Origin: Pseudomonas sp. FP2335
Lineage (GTDB): Bacteria; Pseudomonadota; Gammaproteobacteria; Pseudomonadales; Pseudomonadaceae
Direction of reading: 5' to 3'
Assembly (NCBI RefSeq): GCF_030687535.1
Contig: NZ_CP117437.1
Coordinates: 2,067,501 to 2,131,500, forward strand
Length of the DNA: 64,000 bases
The first letter of the stretch is position 1; each line of letters starts with the position of its first letter. A program made the translations under genes and the position numbers. This document shows positions 27,475 to 36,307 of this stretch, in pieces. The notes under the pieces are model-generated. The model worked only from the letters and a program-made list of their open reading frames with translations. It made no database searches and was not told where the DNA came from.

Positions 27475-27596
27475 TGTAGTGAGCGGGCTTGCCCCGCGCT
27501 GGGTGGCGAAGCCGCCCCAAAACCAGACACCTCGGTCTTCCTGAAACACCGAGCAGCCGGGGTTTAGGGCGGCTTCGCCCCCCAGCGCGGGCAAGT
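27475..27596. repeat. REP/REPIN family A copy 2 (right arm truncated)
   Basis: It starts TGTAGTGAGCGGGCTTGC and contains the inner blocks GGCGAAGCCGCCCC and GGGCGGCTTCGCCCC, but the right arm breaks off after GCGCGGGCAAG. It sits between two convergent genes. Confidence 0.8.
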
Positions 27597-27615
27597 TGGT
27601 GGGATCAAGGGAGAG

Positions 27616-28296
27616 TCAGCCGAGTCGTGCGGCGGCGCGTGCGACGATTTCGCCGCGCACCCGGCGCGATTGCGCCGTGCGTTTGTGTGCTTCTTCCAGC
27701 ACATGCCGGGGCGCGGTGTCCGGGCTGCCTGAGTGGTAGGGCGGCGCCGGCGCGTATTCGATCTGCAACTGCACCAGTTGCGCCGCCGCTTCGCTGTACA
27801 ACTCCGCCGCCAATGTCAGCGCAAAGTCGATGCCGGCGGTGATGCCGCCACCCGTCAGCAGGTTGCCGTCACGCACCACACGATCCTGCACCGGGATCGC
27901 GCCGAGCGGGGCGAGCATGTCGTGGTAGGCCCAGTGGGTGGTGGCCTTGCGCCCGCGCAGCAGGCCCGCCGCGCCGAGCACCAGCGCGCCGGTACACACC
28001 GAGGTCACGTAGCGCGCGGTCTGCGCCTGGGTGCTGAGGAAGTCCAGGGTCTGTGGGTCTTCCATCAACGCGCCCACCCCGGAACCGCCGGGCACGCAGA
28101 TCACATCCAGCGTTGGGCAATCGGCGTAGGTCACGGTCGGGGTGAACACCAGGCCGGTGCTGGAGGTGACCGGCGCGAGGTCTTTCCACACCAGGTGCAA
28201 CTTCACGTCTGGCAGCGAACCGAGAACGTCATAGGGGCCGGTCAGGTCCAGTTGCTGGATGCCGGGGAACAACACAAAGCCGATTTGCAAGGTCAT
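27616..28296 (-). CDS. DJ-1/PfpI family protein, isonitrile hydratase-like
   Basis: 226 residues. The class I glutamine amidotransferase-like fold shows QIGFVLFPGIQQLDLTGPYD, then VPGGSG and the nucleophile elbow TSVCTGALVLGAAGLLRGRK with Cys about residue 101, followed by ATTHW. This arrangement matches the isonitrile hydratase InhA of Pseudomonas putida and related enzymes. The reaction would be hydration of an isonitrile to an N-substituted formamide, but substrate is inferred from family alone. It is divergent from a GlxA-type regulator of the same superfamily, 90 bases away. Confidence 0.82.
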   Translation of the reverse strand: MTLQIGFVLFPGIQQLDLTGPYDVLGSLPDVKLHLVWKDLAPVTSSTGLVFTPTVTYADCPTLDVICVPGGSGVGALMEDPQTLDFLSTQAQTARYVTSVCTGALVLGAAGLLRGRKATTHWAYHDMLAPLGAIPVQDRVVRDGNLLTGGGITAGIDFALTLAAELYSEAAAQLVQLQIEYAPAPPYHSGSPDTAPRHVLEEAHKRTAQSRRVRGEIVARAAARLG

Positions 28297-28386
28297 GGAC
28301 AGCGCTCCGAGAAAGGGGTGGACGACTCCACTCTAGGGGCCTAGGCTTTGGCGGATACGCCATTCAGCCCACAGATCACGCCAATC

Positions 28387-29394
28387 ATGCCTCGAATCGT
28401 CCATGTCCTCGCTTTTGACAACGCCCAGGTGCTCGACGTGACCGGGCCGTTGCAGGTGTTCGCTTCCACCAATGACTTGGCGCGCCAGCGCGGTCTGCCG
28501 TTGCCCTACGCGGTTTCGGTAGTCGCTGCGCAGGCGGACCCGGTGATGACCTCCGCTGGCCTGGCGCTGGTGGCCGAGCCGTTGCCGGCCATCGACGCGC
28601 CGTGCGACACCCTGGTGATCGCCGGTGGCTGGGGCGTCTACGGCGCCGCCGAAGACCCGGCGCTAGTGGACTGGGTGCGCGAAAAAGCCAGGCATACGCG
28701 GCGCATGACCTCGGTGTGCACCGGCGCGTTTTTGCTGGCCGCCAGCGGCATGCTCGATGGCTGCCGCGTGGCCACCCACTGGACGCGTTGCGAAGAACTG
28801 GCGCGCAAATTTCCTTCGTTGACGGTGGAGTCCAACCCGATCTTCATCCGCCAGGGCGCGGTGTGGACCTCCGCCGGCGTCACCGCCGGCATCGACCTGT
28901 GCCTGGCGCTGGTTGAAGAAGACCTGGGCCGCGAAGTAGCCCTGGAAGTGGCACGCCACTTGGTGGTGTTCCTCAAGCGCCCGGGCGGGCAATCGCAATT
29001 CAGTGTGACCCTGTCCCTGCAAAAGGCCGACAGCCGCTTCACCGAACTCCACGCCTGGATGGCGGAAAACCTCACCCTCGACCTGAACATCCCGACCCTC
29101 GCCGCCCAGGCTGGCATGAGCGAACGCAGCTTTGTGCGCCACTACCGCAACGAAACCGGCCAGACCCCGGCGCGCGCCGTGGAACTGATCCGCGTTGAAA
29201 CCGCACGCAGGCAGTTGGCCGACAGCACGGCATCAATCAAACGCATCGCCGTGCAATGTGGTTTTGGCAGTGAAGAAACCCTGCGCCGCAGTTTTCTGCG
29301 CGTCTTGTCGGTGACGCCCCAGGCCTACCGCGAGCGGTTTTCGCCGAGCAATTCCAGCAGTCACCCCGTCGTCTGCACCGCACAGCGCCCATAG
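28387..29394 (+). CDS. GlxA-family AraC-type transcriptional regulator
   Basis: 335 residues. The N-terminal half is a DJ-1/PfpI-like domain (HVLAFDNAQVLDVTGPLQVF; TSVCTGAFLLAASGMLDGCR keeps the elbow Cys). The C-terminal half is an AraC DNA-binding domain with two helix-turn-helices (TLAAQAGMSERSFVRHYRNE and IKRIAVQCGFGSEETLRRSF). It probably regulates the divergent isonitrile hydratase-like gene. No strong ribosome site is visible before the ATG at 28387; a TTG at 28348 is an alternative. Confidence 0.9.
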   Translation: MPRIVHVLAFDNAQVLDVTGPLQVFASTNDLARQRGLPLPYAVSVVAAQADPVMTSAGLALVAEPLPAIDAPCDTLVIAGGWGVYGAAEDPALVDWVREKARHTRRMTSVCTGAFLLAASGMLDGCRVATHWTRCEELARKFPSLTVESNPIFIRQGAVWTSAGVTAGIDLCLALVEEDLGREVALEVARHLVVFLKRPGGQSQFSVTLSLQKADSRFTELHAWMAENLTLDLNIPTLAAQAGMSERSFVRHYRNETGQTPARAVELIRVETARRQLADSTASIKRIAVQCGFGSEETLRRSFLRVLSVTPQAYRERFSPSNSSSHPVVCTAQRP

Positions 29395-29595
29395 CAACTG
29401 GCACGGCTCACCAGATCAGGTCGTTTGATTGCGAGCTCTCGACCAACTTCCCAGCACTTGATCAAACCTTGGTCGTGATTCTCCCATGTCTCACTCCAGC
29501 TCAACGGCGGGCGAGGGGGGTGCTGATGTCTTGTAGGAGGCGTGAGGTCATATTCTCACCTGGAATATCAGGCGCAATGTGTAAAGTAGGGTTCG

Positions 29596-30156
29596 TTAAA
29601 TACCTGTGGTTTTCCTGTTCAGCCACTCGTGGCTCAACAACCCCAATACACCCAGATCGTGTCGTTGGCCATTCCAGAACCCCGCGTCGCGCAACGTTCC
29701 TTCGGCTTTGAAACCCAGTCGCTCCAACAGCTTGAGCGACGCGGTATTTTGCGGATGCACCCAGGCTTCCACTCGATGCAATTGCATCTGTTCAAAGCCC
29801 CAGTCGAGCATTGCCTGCATAGCTTCACTCATCAGTCCCTGGCCACGCGCGTCGGGCGCCAGCTCACAGGCGAGTGCGCAACTGTTCCACTTCTGGTTCC
29901 ACTTGAACAGACCACAACTGCCGATCAGTTCACCCTCCCATTCGATTCCCCAGCGTGTTCCGGGGTTGGGCTGGGTGCGCCAGTGCCCGAAGGTTTCGAT
30001 CAGGGCTTGGGCCTGGGCAAGCTCGGTCATCGCGTCGGCGCCGAACCAGCGCATGCTGTCGGCATCGCTGTGGATGTCGAACAGCGCCGGTGCGTCGTTT
30101 GCTACAAGCTCACGCAGGCACAGGCGTTGGGTGTGTAGGGTAGGGAAAGGGCTCAT
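29596..30156 (-). CDS. GNAT acetyltransferase (RimJ/RimL-like)
   Basis: 186 residues beginning MSPFPTLHTQRLCLRELVAN, the usual start of RimJ/RimL-type acetyltransferases. The acetyl-CoA loop is ELAPDARGQGLMSEAMQAML, and the tail has NTASLKLLERLGFKAEGTLR. It could acetylate a protein N-terminus or small amine. The ATG overlaps the stop of the upstream hydrolase gene by 4 bases (ATGA), so the pair is coupled; a longer open frame to 30351 would run inside that gene. The 200 bases before it (29395-29595) hold no gene. Confidence 0.88.
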   Translation of the reverse strand: MSPFPTLHTQRLCLRELVANDAPALFDIHSDADSMRWFGADAMTELAQAQALIETFGHWRTQPNPGTRWGIEWEGELIGSCGLFKWNQKWNSCALACELAPDARGQGLMSEAMQAMLDWGFEQMQLHRVEAWVHPQNTASLKLLERLGFKAEGTLRDAGFWNGQRHDLGVLGLLSHEWLNRKTTGI

Positions 30157-30632
30157 GGCGCGGTTGCCGCAAAAATCTGCTCCCGATCCACCACCTTGCC
30201 AAAGTGATGTCGCCACAAATCCACCCCCAGCTGCCCTGACCGATCCAGCGACGAGCCCACGGTCAAATCGCTGATCAACGTCGGCTGCAACCCTGCATCG
30301 AACAGGGCAAACCCCGCCGCCAGGACGCAGGTGTCGGTTTGTATGCCACACACCAACACACGCTGCGGCTCCAGGCTTTTGAGGTAGGCAATCGTCTCGG
30401 GCGTCGGCGCATAACCGTGCTTGACGAAGATGCGATCCGCCGCCACCAGGCTGTCGTCATCCGGCGCCGGTTGCCAGCCGAGTTGGCGGGTGAAGGGGGT
30501 GATGCTTTCGTCGTGGCGCTCGACGGTGGCGACGCTGGGCAGGCGGCCGAGCAGGGCATGGATGCCGTCCACAAGCCATGCCGGCGGGTTGAAGCAGGGT
30601 TGCACGTCGATGATCAGCAGTACCTGGCGCAT
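30153..30632 (-). CDS. Isochorismatase-family cysteine hydrolase
   Basis: 159 residues. The catalytic Asp is in LLIIDVQ (residue 9), the Lys in RIFVKHGYAP, and the Cys in VCGIQTDTCVLAAG. The short length is typical of the nicotinamidase/isochorismatase-like cysteine hydrolases rather than full isochorismatase. It may cleave an amide or ester. The substrate cannot be read. It shares a coupled junction with the GNAT gene downstream. Confidence 0.87.
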   Translation of the reverse strand: MRQVLLIIDVQPCFNPPAWLVDGIHALLGRLPSVATVERHDESITPFTRQLGWQPAPDDDSLVAADRIFVKHGYAPTPETIAYLKSLEPQRVLVCGIQTDTCVLAAGFALFDAGLQPTLISDLTVGSSLDRSGQLGVDLWRHHFGKVVDREQIFAATAP

Positions 30633-30673
30633 GGGGTTGCAGTCCGTAGCCGGGGTGGGGCGGTCATTGTGCC

Positions 30674-32506
30674 TCAGGGCTGCCAGGTCGTCTTCTCCCC
30701 GCTGAGCTTGCGGTCCAGGAACGACGCCGCGCTGATCAACGCCAGGTGGCTCAAGGCCTGGGGCGTGTTGCCCAGGTGGCGGGCCTGGTTGTCGAACTCT
30801 TCGGCGTACAGACCCAGTGGGTTGGCATAGCGCAGCAGTTGTTCGAACTCCAGGTGGGCCTTTTCCACTTGCCCGGCGCGGGCCAGGCATTCGACGTACC
30901 AGAACGAGCACGCGGTAAATGCACCTTCGGTGCCTTGCAGGCCGTCGATTGGGTTGTCGTCGTTGCGATAGCGATAGACCATGCCGTCGCGTACCAGGCT
31001 TTTCTGGATCGCTTCCAGCGTCGACAGCCAGCGTGGGTCGGTGGCCGCGACGAAACGCACCAGCGGCATCAGCAGCATCGAGCCGTCGAGCGCCGTGCTG
31101 CCGATATGCTGCACAAAATGCCCACGCTCCTCGTTCCAGAAGTTGCTCCAGATGTCGGCGTAGATCGCCTGGCGTGTCTGGTCCCAACGGGCGAACGGTG
31201 CTGGCAGCGAGCGCTTGGAGGCGAGACGGATTGCGCGGTCCAGCGCCACCCAGCACATCAGCCGCGAGTGCAGGAAGTGATGCTGCTCGCCGCGCATTTC
31301 CCAGATGCCCACATCTTTGGTGTTCCAGATATCGCAGACCTGGTCGGCGACTTCCACCGTGTGTTTCCAGCCGTCATGGGAGATGGCTTCGCCGTATTTG
31401 TTGACCAGGTACACCGCGTCCATCAGTTCGCCATAGATGTCCAACTGGATCTGCCCGACCGCGCCGTTGCCGATGCGCACCGGCGTGGCGCCGCCGTGGC
31501 CTTTGAAGTGGGGCAGTGCGGTTTCCGGCAGCTCCTGGCGCCCGTCGATGCCGTAGAGGATGTTGAGTTTGGTTGGCTGCCCGCAGCAGTCACTGACCCG
31601 CCCCTTGAGCCAGCGCATGTAGGCGTTGGCTTCCTCGACAAAACCCAGGCGCATGAAGGCATAGACGGTGAATGAAGCGTCGCGGATCCAGGTGTAGCGA
31701 TAGTCCCAGTTGCGCTCGCCGCCGGGGCTTTCCGGCAGGCCGAAGGTGGCGGCGGCGATGATCGCGCCGTGTTTGCGCGAGGTCAGAAGCTTCAAGGCCA
31801 GGGCCGAGCGATTGACCATTTCGCGCCAGCGTCCACGGTAGTTCGACTGGGCGATCCAGCTGCGCCAGAACGTCAGGGTGTGGGCAAGGGCGAGGTCGGT
31901 GCAAGCGCTGTCCACCCGCTCATCATCCTGGCCACCGAGGACGAATTCGGCGCCTTCGTCCTGGTTCAAGGTGAAGCGTGCAACCGCCGCGCCATCCTTG
32001 ATGTGCAAGGCTTGGCTGCTGGACAAACGCAGGCCGGGCTGGCCATCGGCGTTGAAGTACACACTGCGGTTGTCGAGGCTGGCGCGGGTCGGCGCGCGCG
32101 CGTAGTCGTGGCGCACTGCACAGCGCAGGTGGATGTCGGCCGTGCCGCTGATCACCCGCACCCGACGGATCAGCAGCGGCAGGTCATCGAGGTCATCACT
32201 GATCGCCAGCAGGTCGGTGATCTCCACCACGGCTTCGTCGCTGAGCCAGCGGGTTTGCAGCACGTTGGTGTCGGGCAGGTAGATCTGTTCGCGGCGCGCG
32301 TCTGGCAGGTCCGGAGTGAGCTGGAAAATGCCCGCTTCGGGGCTGTCGAGCAGGGCGCAGAAGATCGACGGGCTGTCGAATTCCGGCCAGCAGAAGAAGT
32401 CTACGCTGCCCGTGTCGTTGACCAGTGCCGCGCTGCGCATGTCGCCAATGATGCCGTGGGCGTCGATGGCGCTTTGGGGTTCGTTCTTTAGCTCAACCAT
32501 TGCCAC
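30674..32506 (-). CDS. Glycoside hydrolase family 15 (glucoamylase/trehalase-like)
   Basis: 610 residues. An N-terminal beta-sandwich (IIGDMRSAALVNDTGSVDFF) is followed by an alpha/alpha toroid with the GH15 signatures RNWDYRYTWIRDASFTVYAF and GNTPQALSHLALISAA, and a catalytic Glu likely in EEFDNQ. There is no signal peptide, so it acts in the cytoplasm, perhaps on trehalose or malto-oligosaccharides. The GTG at 32506 has GGAG 4 bases upstream; an ATG at 32500 is the alternative. It overlaps the SDR gene by 14 bases. Confidence 0.9.
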   Translation of the reverse strand: MAMVELKNEPQSAIDAHGIIGDMRSAALVNDTGSVDFFCWPEFDSPSIFCALLDSPEAGIFQLTPDLPDARREQIYLPDTNVLQTRWLSDEAVVEITDLLAISDDLDDLPLLIRRVRVISGTADIHLRCAVRHDYARAPTRASLDNRSVYFNADGQPGLRLSSSQALHIKDGAAVARFTLNQDEGAEFVLGGQDDERVDSACTDLALAHTLTFWRSWIAQSNYRGRWREMVNRSALALKLLTSRKHGAIIAAATFGLPESPGGERNWDYRYTWIRDASFTVYAFMRLGFVEEANAYMRWLKGRVSDCCGQPTKLNILYGIDGRQELPETALPHFKGHGGATPVRIGNGAVGQIQLDIYGELMDAVYLVNKYGEAISHDGWKHTVEVADQVCDIWNTKDVGIWEMRGEQHHFLHSRLMCWVALDRAIRLASKRSLPAPFARWDQTRQAIYADIWSNFWNEERGHFVQHIGSTALDGSMLLMPLVRFVAATDPRWLSTLEAIQKSLVRDGMVYRYRNDDNPIDGLQGTEGAFTACSFWYVECLARAGQVEKAHLEFEQLLRYANPLGLYAEEFDNQARHLGNTPQALSHLALISAASFLDRKLSGEKTTWQP

Positions 32507-33293
32507 GAAACTCCGGATAAAGGCTCATGCCGCCGTCGATGAACAGGGTGCTGCCGACTACATAGTCGGAGGCATCGCTGGCCAGCCAGACCACGGCGTT
32601 GGCCACGTCTTCGACGTCGCCGACCCGGCCGTAGGGAATCAGTTTCAGCAGTTCCTTTTCTGCCGCGCCTTCGGTGGCCGCCCGGTTGATCGGCGTGCGG
32701 ATCGCCCCCGGCGCAATGCCGTTGATACGGATGCGCTGCGCGCTGACTTCCTGGGCGAGGGTGCGCATCAACATCTCGACACCGCCTTTGGAGGCGGCGT
32801 AATTCACATGGCCGGCCCAAGGGATCAACTGGTGTACCGAGCTCATATGAATGATTTTTCCCGCCGCCCGCGACACGCCTTCGCGCACGCCCTGGCGATT
32901 GAAGATACGCACGGCCGCGCGGGCACAGAGGAACTGGCCGGTGAGGTTGACGCCGATCACTGTGTTCCAGTCATCAAGGCTCATATCGACCAGGTTGGCG
33001 TCTTTTTGCAGGCCGGAGTTGGCGACAAGAATGTCCAAGTGGCCGAAGGCGTCGAGCGTCTGGGCGAACAGGCGTTCCACATCGGCCTCTTTTGACACGT
33101 CCCCGCCGATGGCAAGCGCACGGCCGCCGTTGGCGTTGATCTGTGCGGCGAGCGCTTCAGCAGGGGCGGCCTGGGCGTTGTAATTGAGCACCACGGCCGC
33201 GCCGGCGTCGGCCAGGGCCTTGGCGGCGCCTGCACCGATGCCGGAACTGGCGCCGGTGATGAGGGCGACTTGTTGCTGGAGCGAGAGGTGCAT
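32493..33293 (-). CDS. Short-chain dehydrogenase/reductase (glucose 1-dehydrogenase-like)
   Basis: 266 residues. Classical SDR motifs: cofactor loop TGASSGIGAGAA, NSG (about residue 91), catalytic Ser in HMSSVHQ, and YAASK. The C-terminal sequence RVGDVEDVANAVVWLASDAS and FIDGGMSLYPEF resembles bacterial glucose 1-dehydrogenases. It is coupled to the GH15 gene, which releases glucose, so a joint sugar-handling role is plausible but unproven. Confidence 0.88.
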   Translation of the reverse strand: MHLSLQQQVALITGASSGIGAGAAKALADAGAAVVLNYNAQAAPAEALAAQINANGGRALAIGGDVSKEADVERLFAQTLDAFGHLDILVANSGLQKDANLVDMSLDDWNTVIGVNLTGQFLCARAAVRIFNRQGVREGVSRAAGKIIHMSSVHQLIPWAGHVNYAASKGGVEMLMRTLAQEVSAQRIRINGIAPGAIRTPINRAATEGAAEKELLKLIPYGRVGDVEDVANAVVWLASDASDYVVGSTLFIDGGMSLYPEFRGNG

Positions 33294-33471
33294 GGGCCAA
33301 CCACCACTGTCAGAGGGTTCAGTCAGCTGACTGGCGGGGCCACGTGTAAGTTCAGCGTGGGATTCGACGGGGCGCAGCGGGGCAGGCAGGGGGAACTGTC
33401 ATTTCTGACAGTAGACGTCTTTCGCTTCCGAGGTGAGGCTACCGGCTTGCAGGTGGTCAGGGGATGAGCGC

Positions 33472-35733
33472 GTGAACATGCACTGGGTTGTCGGGTTGCT
33501 GGCGAGTCTTGGTAGCGCGGTTGCTGTGGCGCAGGCACCCTTGGATAAAGCCGCGTTCATCAATCAGCTGATGGGCAAAATGACGGTTGCCGAGAAGGTC
33601 GGGCAACTCGACATCGTCTATCTCGACCCTGTGGCGCCGGATACGCGCGTCCGGGAACATCTGGCCGGCGGACTGATTGGCGGGGTGGCCGTAGTTCCGC
33701 CTGCGCCCTATGGGCACGCGTTGCAGCAAATGGCCGTTGAGCGCAGCCGATTGAAAATCCCGCTGTTTTTCAGCATGGATGTTATCCATGGCTTGCACAC
33801 CGTATTTCCGGTCAGCCTGGCGTTGGCGGCCAGTTGGGACATGCAGGCATTGGCGCTGGTGGGGCGGATCAGCGCGCAGGAAGCGAGCGCCGATGGTGTG
33901 CACCTGACCTACGGCCCAATGCTGGACATCTCCCGCGATCCTCGCTGGGGCAGGGTGTCGGAGGGGTACGGCGAGGACCCCTATTTGGTGTCGCGCATTG
34001 CTCGGGTCATGATCAACGCGTATCAGGGCGGCAACTATCGCGCGGCGGGCAGCATCATGGCCGGCGTCAAGCATGTGGCCCTGTATGGGGCTGTGGAGGG
34101 CGGCAAGGACTACAACAGTGTCGATATGAGCCGGGCACAGATGTATCAGTACTATTTCCCGCCATACCGCGCGGCTGTCGAGGCCGGCGCGCAGGTCGCG
34201 ATGCTTGCGTTCAACACAATCAACGGCGTTCCTTCAACCGCCAACCCCTGGCTTATCAAGGATGTGCTGCGCCATGAGTGGGGGTTTGCCGGCGTCACCC
34301 TGAGTGACTCCAATGCCGTGACTGGCCTGATTACGCACGGTGTGGCGATTGATCAGCGCCACGCGGCTTCATTGGCGATTCTCTCGGGCCTCGACATGGA
34401 GTTGAGTGACGATGCCTATGTTCGCCAGTTGCCCGCCCTCGTCAAATCGGGAGCAGTGAGTGTTGCGGTCCTGGACGAGGCGGTTCGTCGCGTGCTCGGG
34501 ATGAAGTACGAGATGGGGCTGTTCGAAGACCCCTATCGCAACCTCTCCCGATTGCCTCCGGAACCCATGGAGCGCCGGTTGCAAAGGGCGGCGGCGCGGG
34601 ATGTGGCGCGCAGGACCCTGGTGTTGTTGAAGAATCGCCAGCACACTCTGCCGTTGAGCAAGCACGGTCGTATCGCGCTGGTAGGCCCACTCGCCAACAG
34701 CCGCCGTGATTTGCTCGGGAGCTATTGTGGCGATTGCGCAGCACAAAGAGTTGTGAGCATCCGTGAGGGCATGACGCGTGCGGTGGAAGGCAAGGCCACG
34801 CTGCTGTATGCCAAGGGCGCCAATGTCACAGACGACAGGGCGTTGTCTGATCGCTTGGCACGTTATAGCTCGCCCTTGGACCTTGATCCCCGATCGCCTG
34901 AAGCGCTGCTGGAAGAGGCGATGGCGGTGGCACGCCAAGCCGATGTCATCGTGGCAGTGGTGGGGGAGGCGTGGAATTTCAGCGATGAGGCCATCAGCCG
35001 AACGCGCCTTGACCTTGAGGATAGCCAGCAGCGCCTGCTCAGAGCATTGAGAACCTTGGGTAAAACGCTGGTGGTGGTGTTGGTGAACGGTCGGCCTTTG
35101 ACATTGACCCAAGTGCAAGGGCAGGCCGATGCGCTGCTGGAAACCTGGTTCAGCGGGATGGAAGGCGGTAACGCTGTCGCTGATGTCTTGTTTGGCGGTT
35201 ACAACCCTTCGGGAAAGCTGCCCATGACGTTTCCCCGTTCGGTGGGCCAGGTCCCGATTTACTACAACCACCTCAACACGGGCCACCCCTTCATCCCCGA
35301 TCAGCCGAACAAGTACATGAGCCAATATATTGATGAGCAGGAGGGGCCGCTGTTTCCCTTCGGCTTCGGCTTGAGCTACACCCGTTTCGCACTGTCAGAC
35401 TTGCAGTTGTCCAGCGCAGTGTTGCACCGAGGTCAGTCTCTGCGGGTGGGTGTCACGCTGGCCAATGCGGGTGAGCGCGATGGCGAAACCGTGGTCCAGT
35501 TGTATATCCGTGACCCGGTGGCATCCGTCAGCCGTCCGGTCAAGGAGCTCAAGGGTTTCCAGAAGGTCATGCTCAAGGCCGGTGAGCGTCGACGAATCGA
35601 GTTCACCGTGGGTGAAGATGACCTGAAATTCTACGACGTTCACTTGCGACACGTCGCCGAGCCTGGCGAGTTCAGGCTGCAGATAGGCTTGGATTCTCGG
35701 GAGGTCATTGAACAACGCTTCGAACTGCGCTGA
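33472..35733 (+). CDS. Periplasmic beta-glucosidase, GH3 (BglX-like)
   Basis: 753 residues. A signal peptide (WVVGLLASLGSAVAVAQA) precedes the GH3 N-terminal barrel (GKMTVAEKVGQLDIVY; RDPRWGRVSEGYGEDPYLVS), with the nucleophile Asp in GVTLSDSNAV (about residue 278), the alpha/beta sandwich (NRQHTLPLSKHGRIALVGPL) and a fibronectin III-like C-terminal domain. It should hydrolyse beta-glucosides or oligosaccharides in the periplasm. The GTG at 33472 is preferred because AGGGG lies 9 bases upstream; an ATG at 33478 is the alternative. The base composition is a little lower in GC than in its neighbours. Confidence 0.9.
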   Translation: MNMHWVVGLLASLGSAVAVAQAPLDKAAFINQLMGKMTVAEKVGQLDIVYLDPVAPDTRVREHLAGGLIGGVAVVPPAPYGHALQQMAVERSRLKIPLFFSMDVIHGLHTVFPVSLALAASWDMQALALVGRISAQEASADGVHLTYGPMLDISRDPRWGRVSEGYGEDPYLVSRIARVMINAYQGGNYRAAGSIMAGVKHVALYGAVEGGKDYNSVDMSRAQMYQYYFPPYRAAVEAGAQVAMLAFNTINGVPSTANPWLIKDVLRHEWGFAGVTLSDSNAVTGLITHGVAIDQRHAASLAILSGLDMELSDDAYVRQLPALVKSGAVSVAVLDEAVRRVLGMKYEMGLFEDPYRNLSRLPPEPMERRLQRAAARDVARRTLVLLKNRQHTLPLSKHGRIALVGPLANSRRDLLGSYCGDCAAQRVVSIREGMTRAVEGKATLLYAKGANVTDDRALSDRLARYSSPLDLDPRSPEALLEEAMAVARQADVIVAVVGEAWNFSDEAISRTRLDLEDSQQRLLRALRTLGKTLVVVLVNGRPLTLTQVQGQADALLETWFSGMEGGNAVADVLFGGYNPSGKLPMTFPRSVGQVPIYYNHLNTGHPFIPDQPNKYMSQYIDEQEGPLFPFGFGLSYTRFALSDLQLSSAVLHRGQSLRVGVTLANAGERDGETVVQLYIRDPVASVSRPVKELKGFQKVMLKAGERRRIEFTVGEDDLKFYDVHLRHVAEPGEFRLQIGLDSREVIEQRFELR

Positions 35734-35759
35734 CACGACGGGAAGCAATTGCCCGACTT

Positions 35760-35778
35760 AATAGGAAGCATTACTATT
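35760..35778 (+). promoter_or_regulatory. Possible Fur box before fecI
   Basis: AATAGGAAGCATTACTATT has AATAG/CTATT inverted ends and roughly half the positions of the Fur consensus. It lies 29 bases before the sigma gene start. Confidence 0.4.
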
Positions 35779-35806
35779 CACGCCCCGCCTCCCCAGTGCC
35801 TCCGCG

Positions 35807-36307
35807 ATGATGCCCCAGCCGCCCCGCAGAACAGGCTTTTTCGAGTATTACGAAGAGTTGATCGGCACCTGGACGCGCCGCCTGAGAAACCGCCAGCAGG
35901 CCGAAGACCTGGCCCATGACACGTTTGTGCGGGTGCTTGAGGCACGGTCCACCGAGGTTGAGCAGCCGCGCGCCTATCTGCACCAAACCGCACGCAACAT
36001 TGCGGTGGACGCCCATCGCCGTGAAGACCGGCGCGAGGCGCTGGCGCTGGAGACCTTCGACCTGCGTTCGCCGCACAGTGGCGACCCGGAGCACGTCATG
36101 CACGCGATCCAGTTGGCGGATTCCATCGAGCGGGCGCTGGCCGAGTTGCCACTCAACTGCCGCAGGATTTTCATCTGGCAGAAAATCGAAGGCCTCACCC
36201 AGCAGGAAATCGCCGAACGCCTGGGGTTGTCCAAGAACATGGTGGAAAAGTATATGATCCGCACCCTGCGGCATCTGCGTGACCGCTTGGACGTGCTGGC
36301 CCCATGA
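35807..36307 (+). CDS. fecI: FecI-type ECF sigma factor
   Basis: 166 residues. Region 2 reads LAHDTFVRVLEARS and RAYLHQTARNIAVDAHRRED. Region 4 reads LPLNCRRIFIWQKIEGLTQQ and IAERLGLSKNMVEKYMIRTL. The gene is followed by fecR with an ATGA overlap and then a FecA-like receptor, so it is the ferric citrate signalling sigma. Two adjacent ATGs (35807 and 35810) are possible starts. Confidence 0.93.
   Translation: MMPQPPRRTGFFEYYEELIGTWTRRLRNRQQAEDLAHDTFVRVLEARSTEVEQPRAYLHQTARNIAVDAHRREDRREALALETFDLRSPHSGDPEHVMHAIQLADSIERALAELPLNCRRIFIWQKIEGLTQQEIAERLGLSKNMVEKYMIRTLRHLRDRLDVLAP

Noticed and set aside
30157..30351. N-terminal extension of the GNAT gene
   Set aside because: It lies within the coupled isochorismatase-like gene, and family similarity begins at the ATG at 30156.
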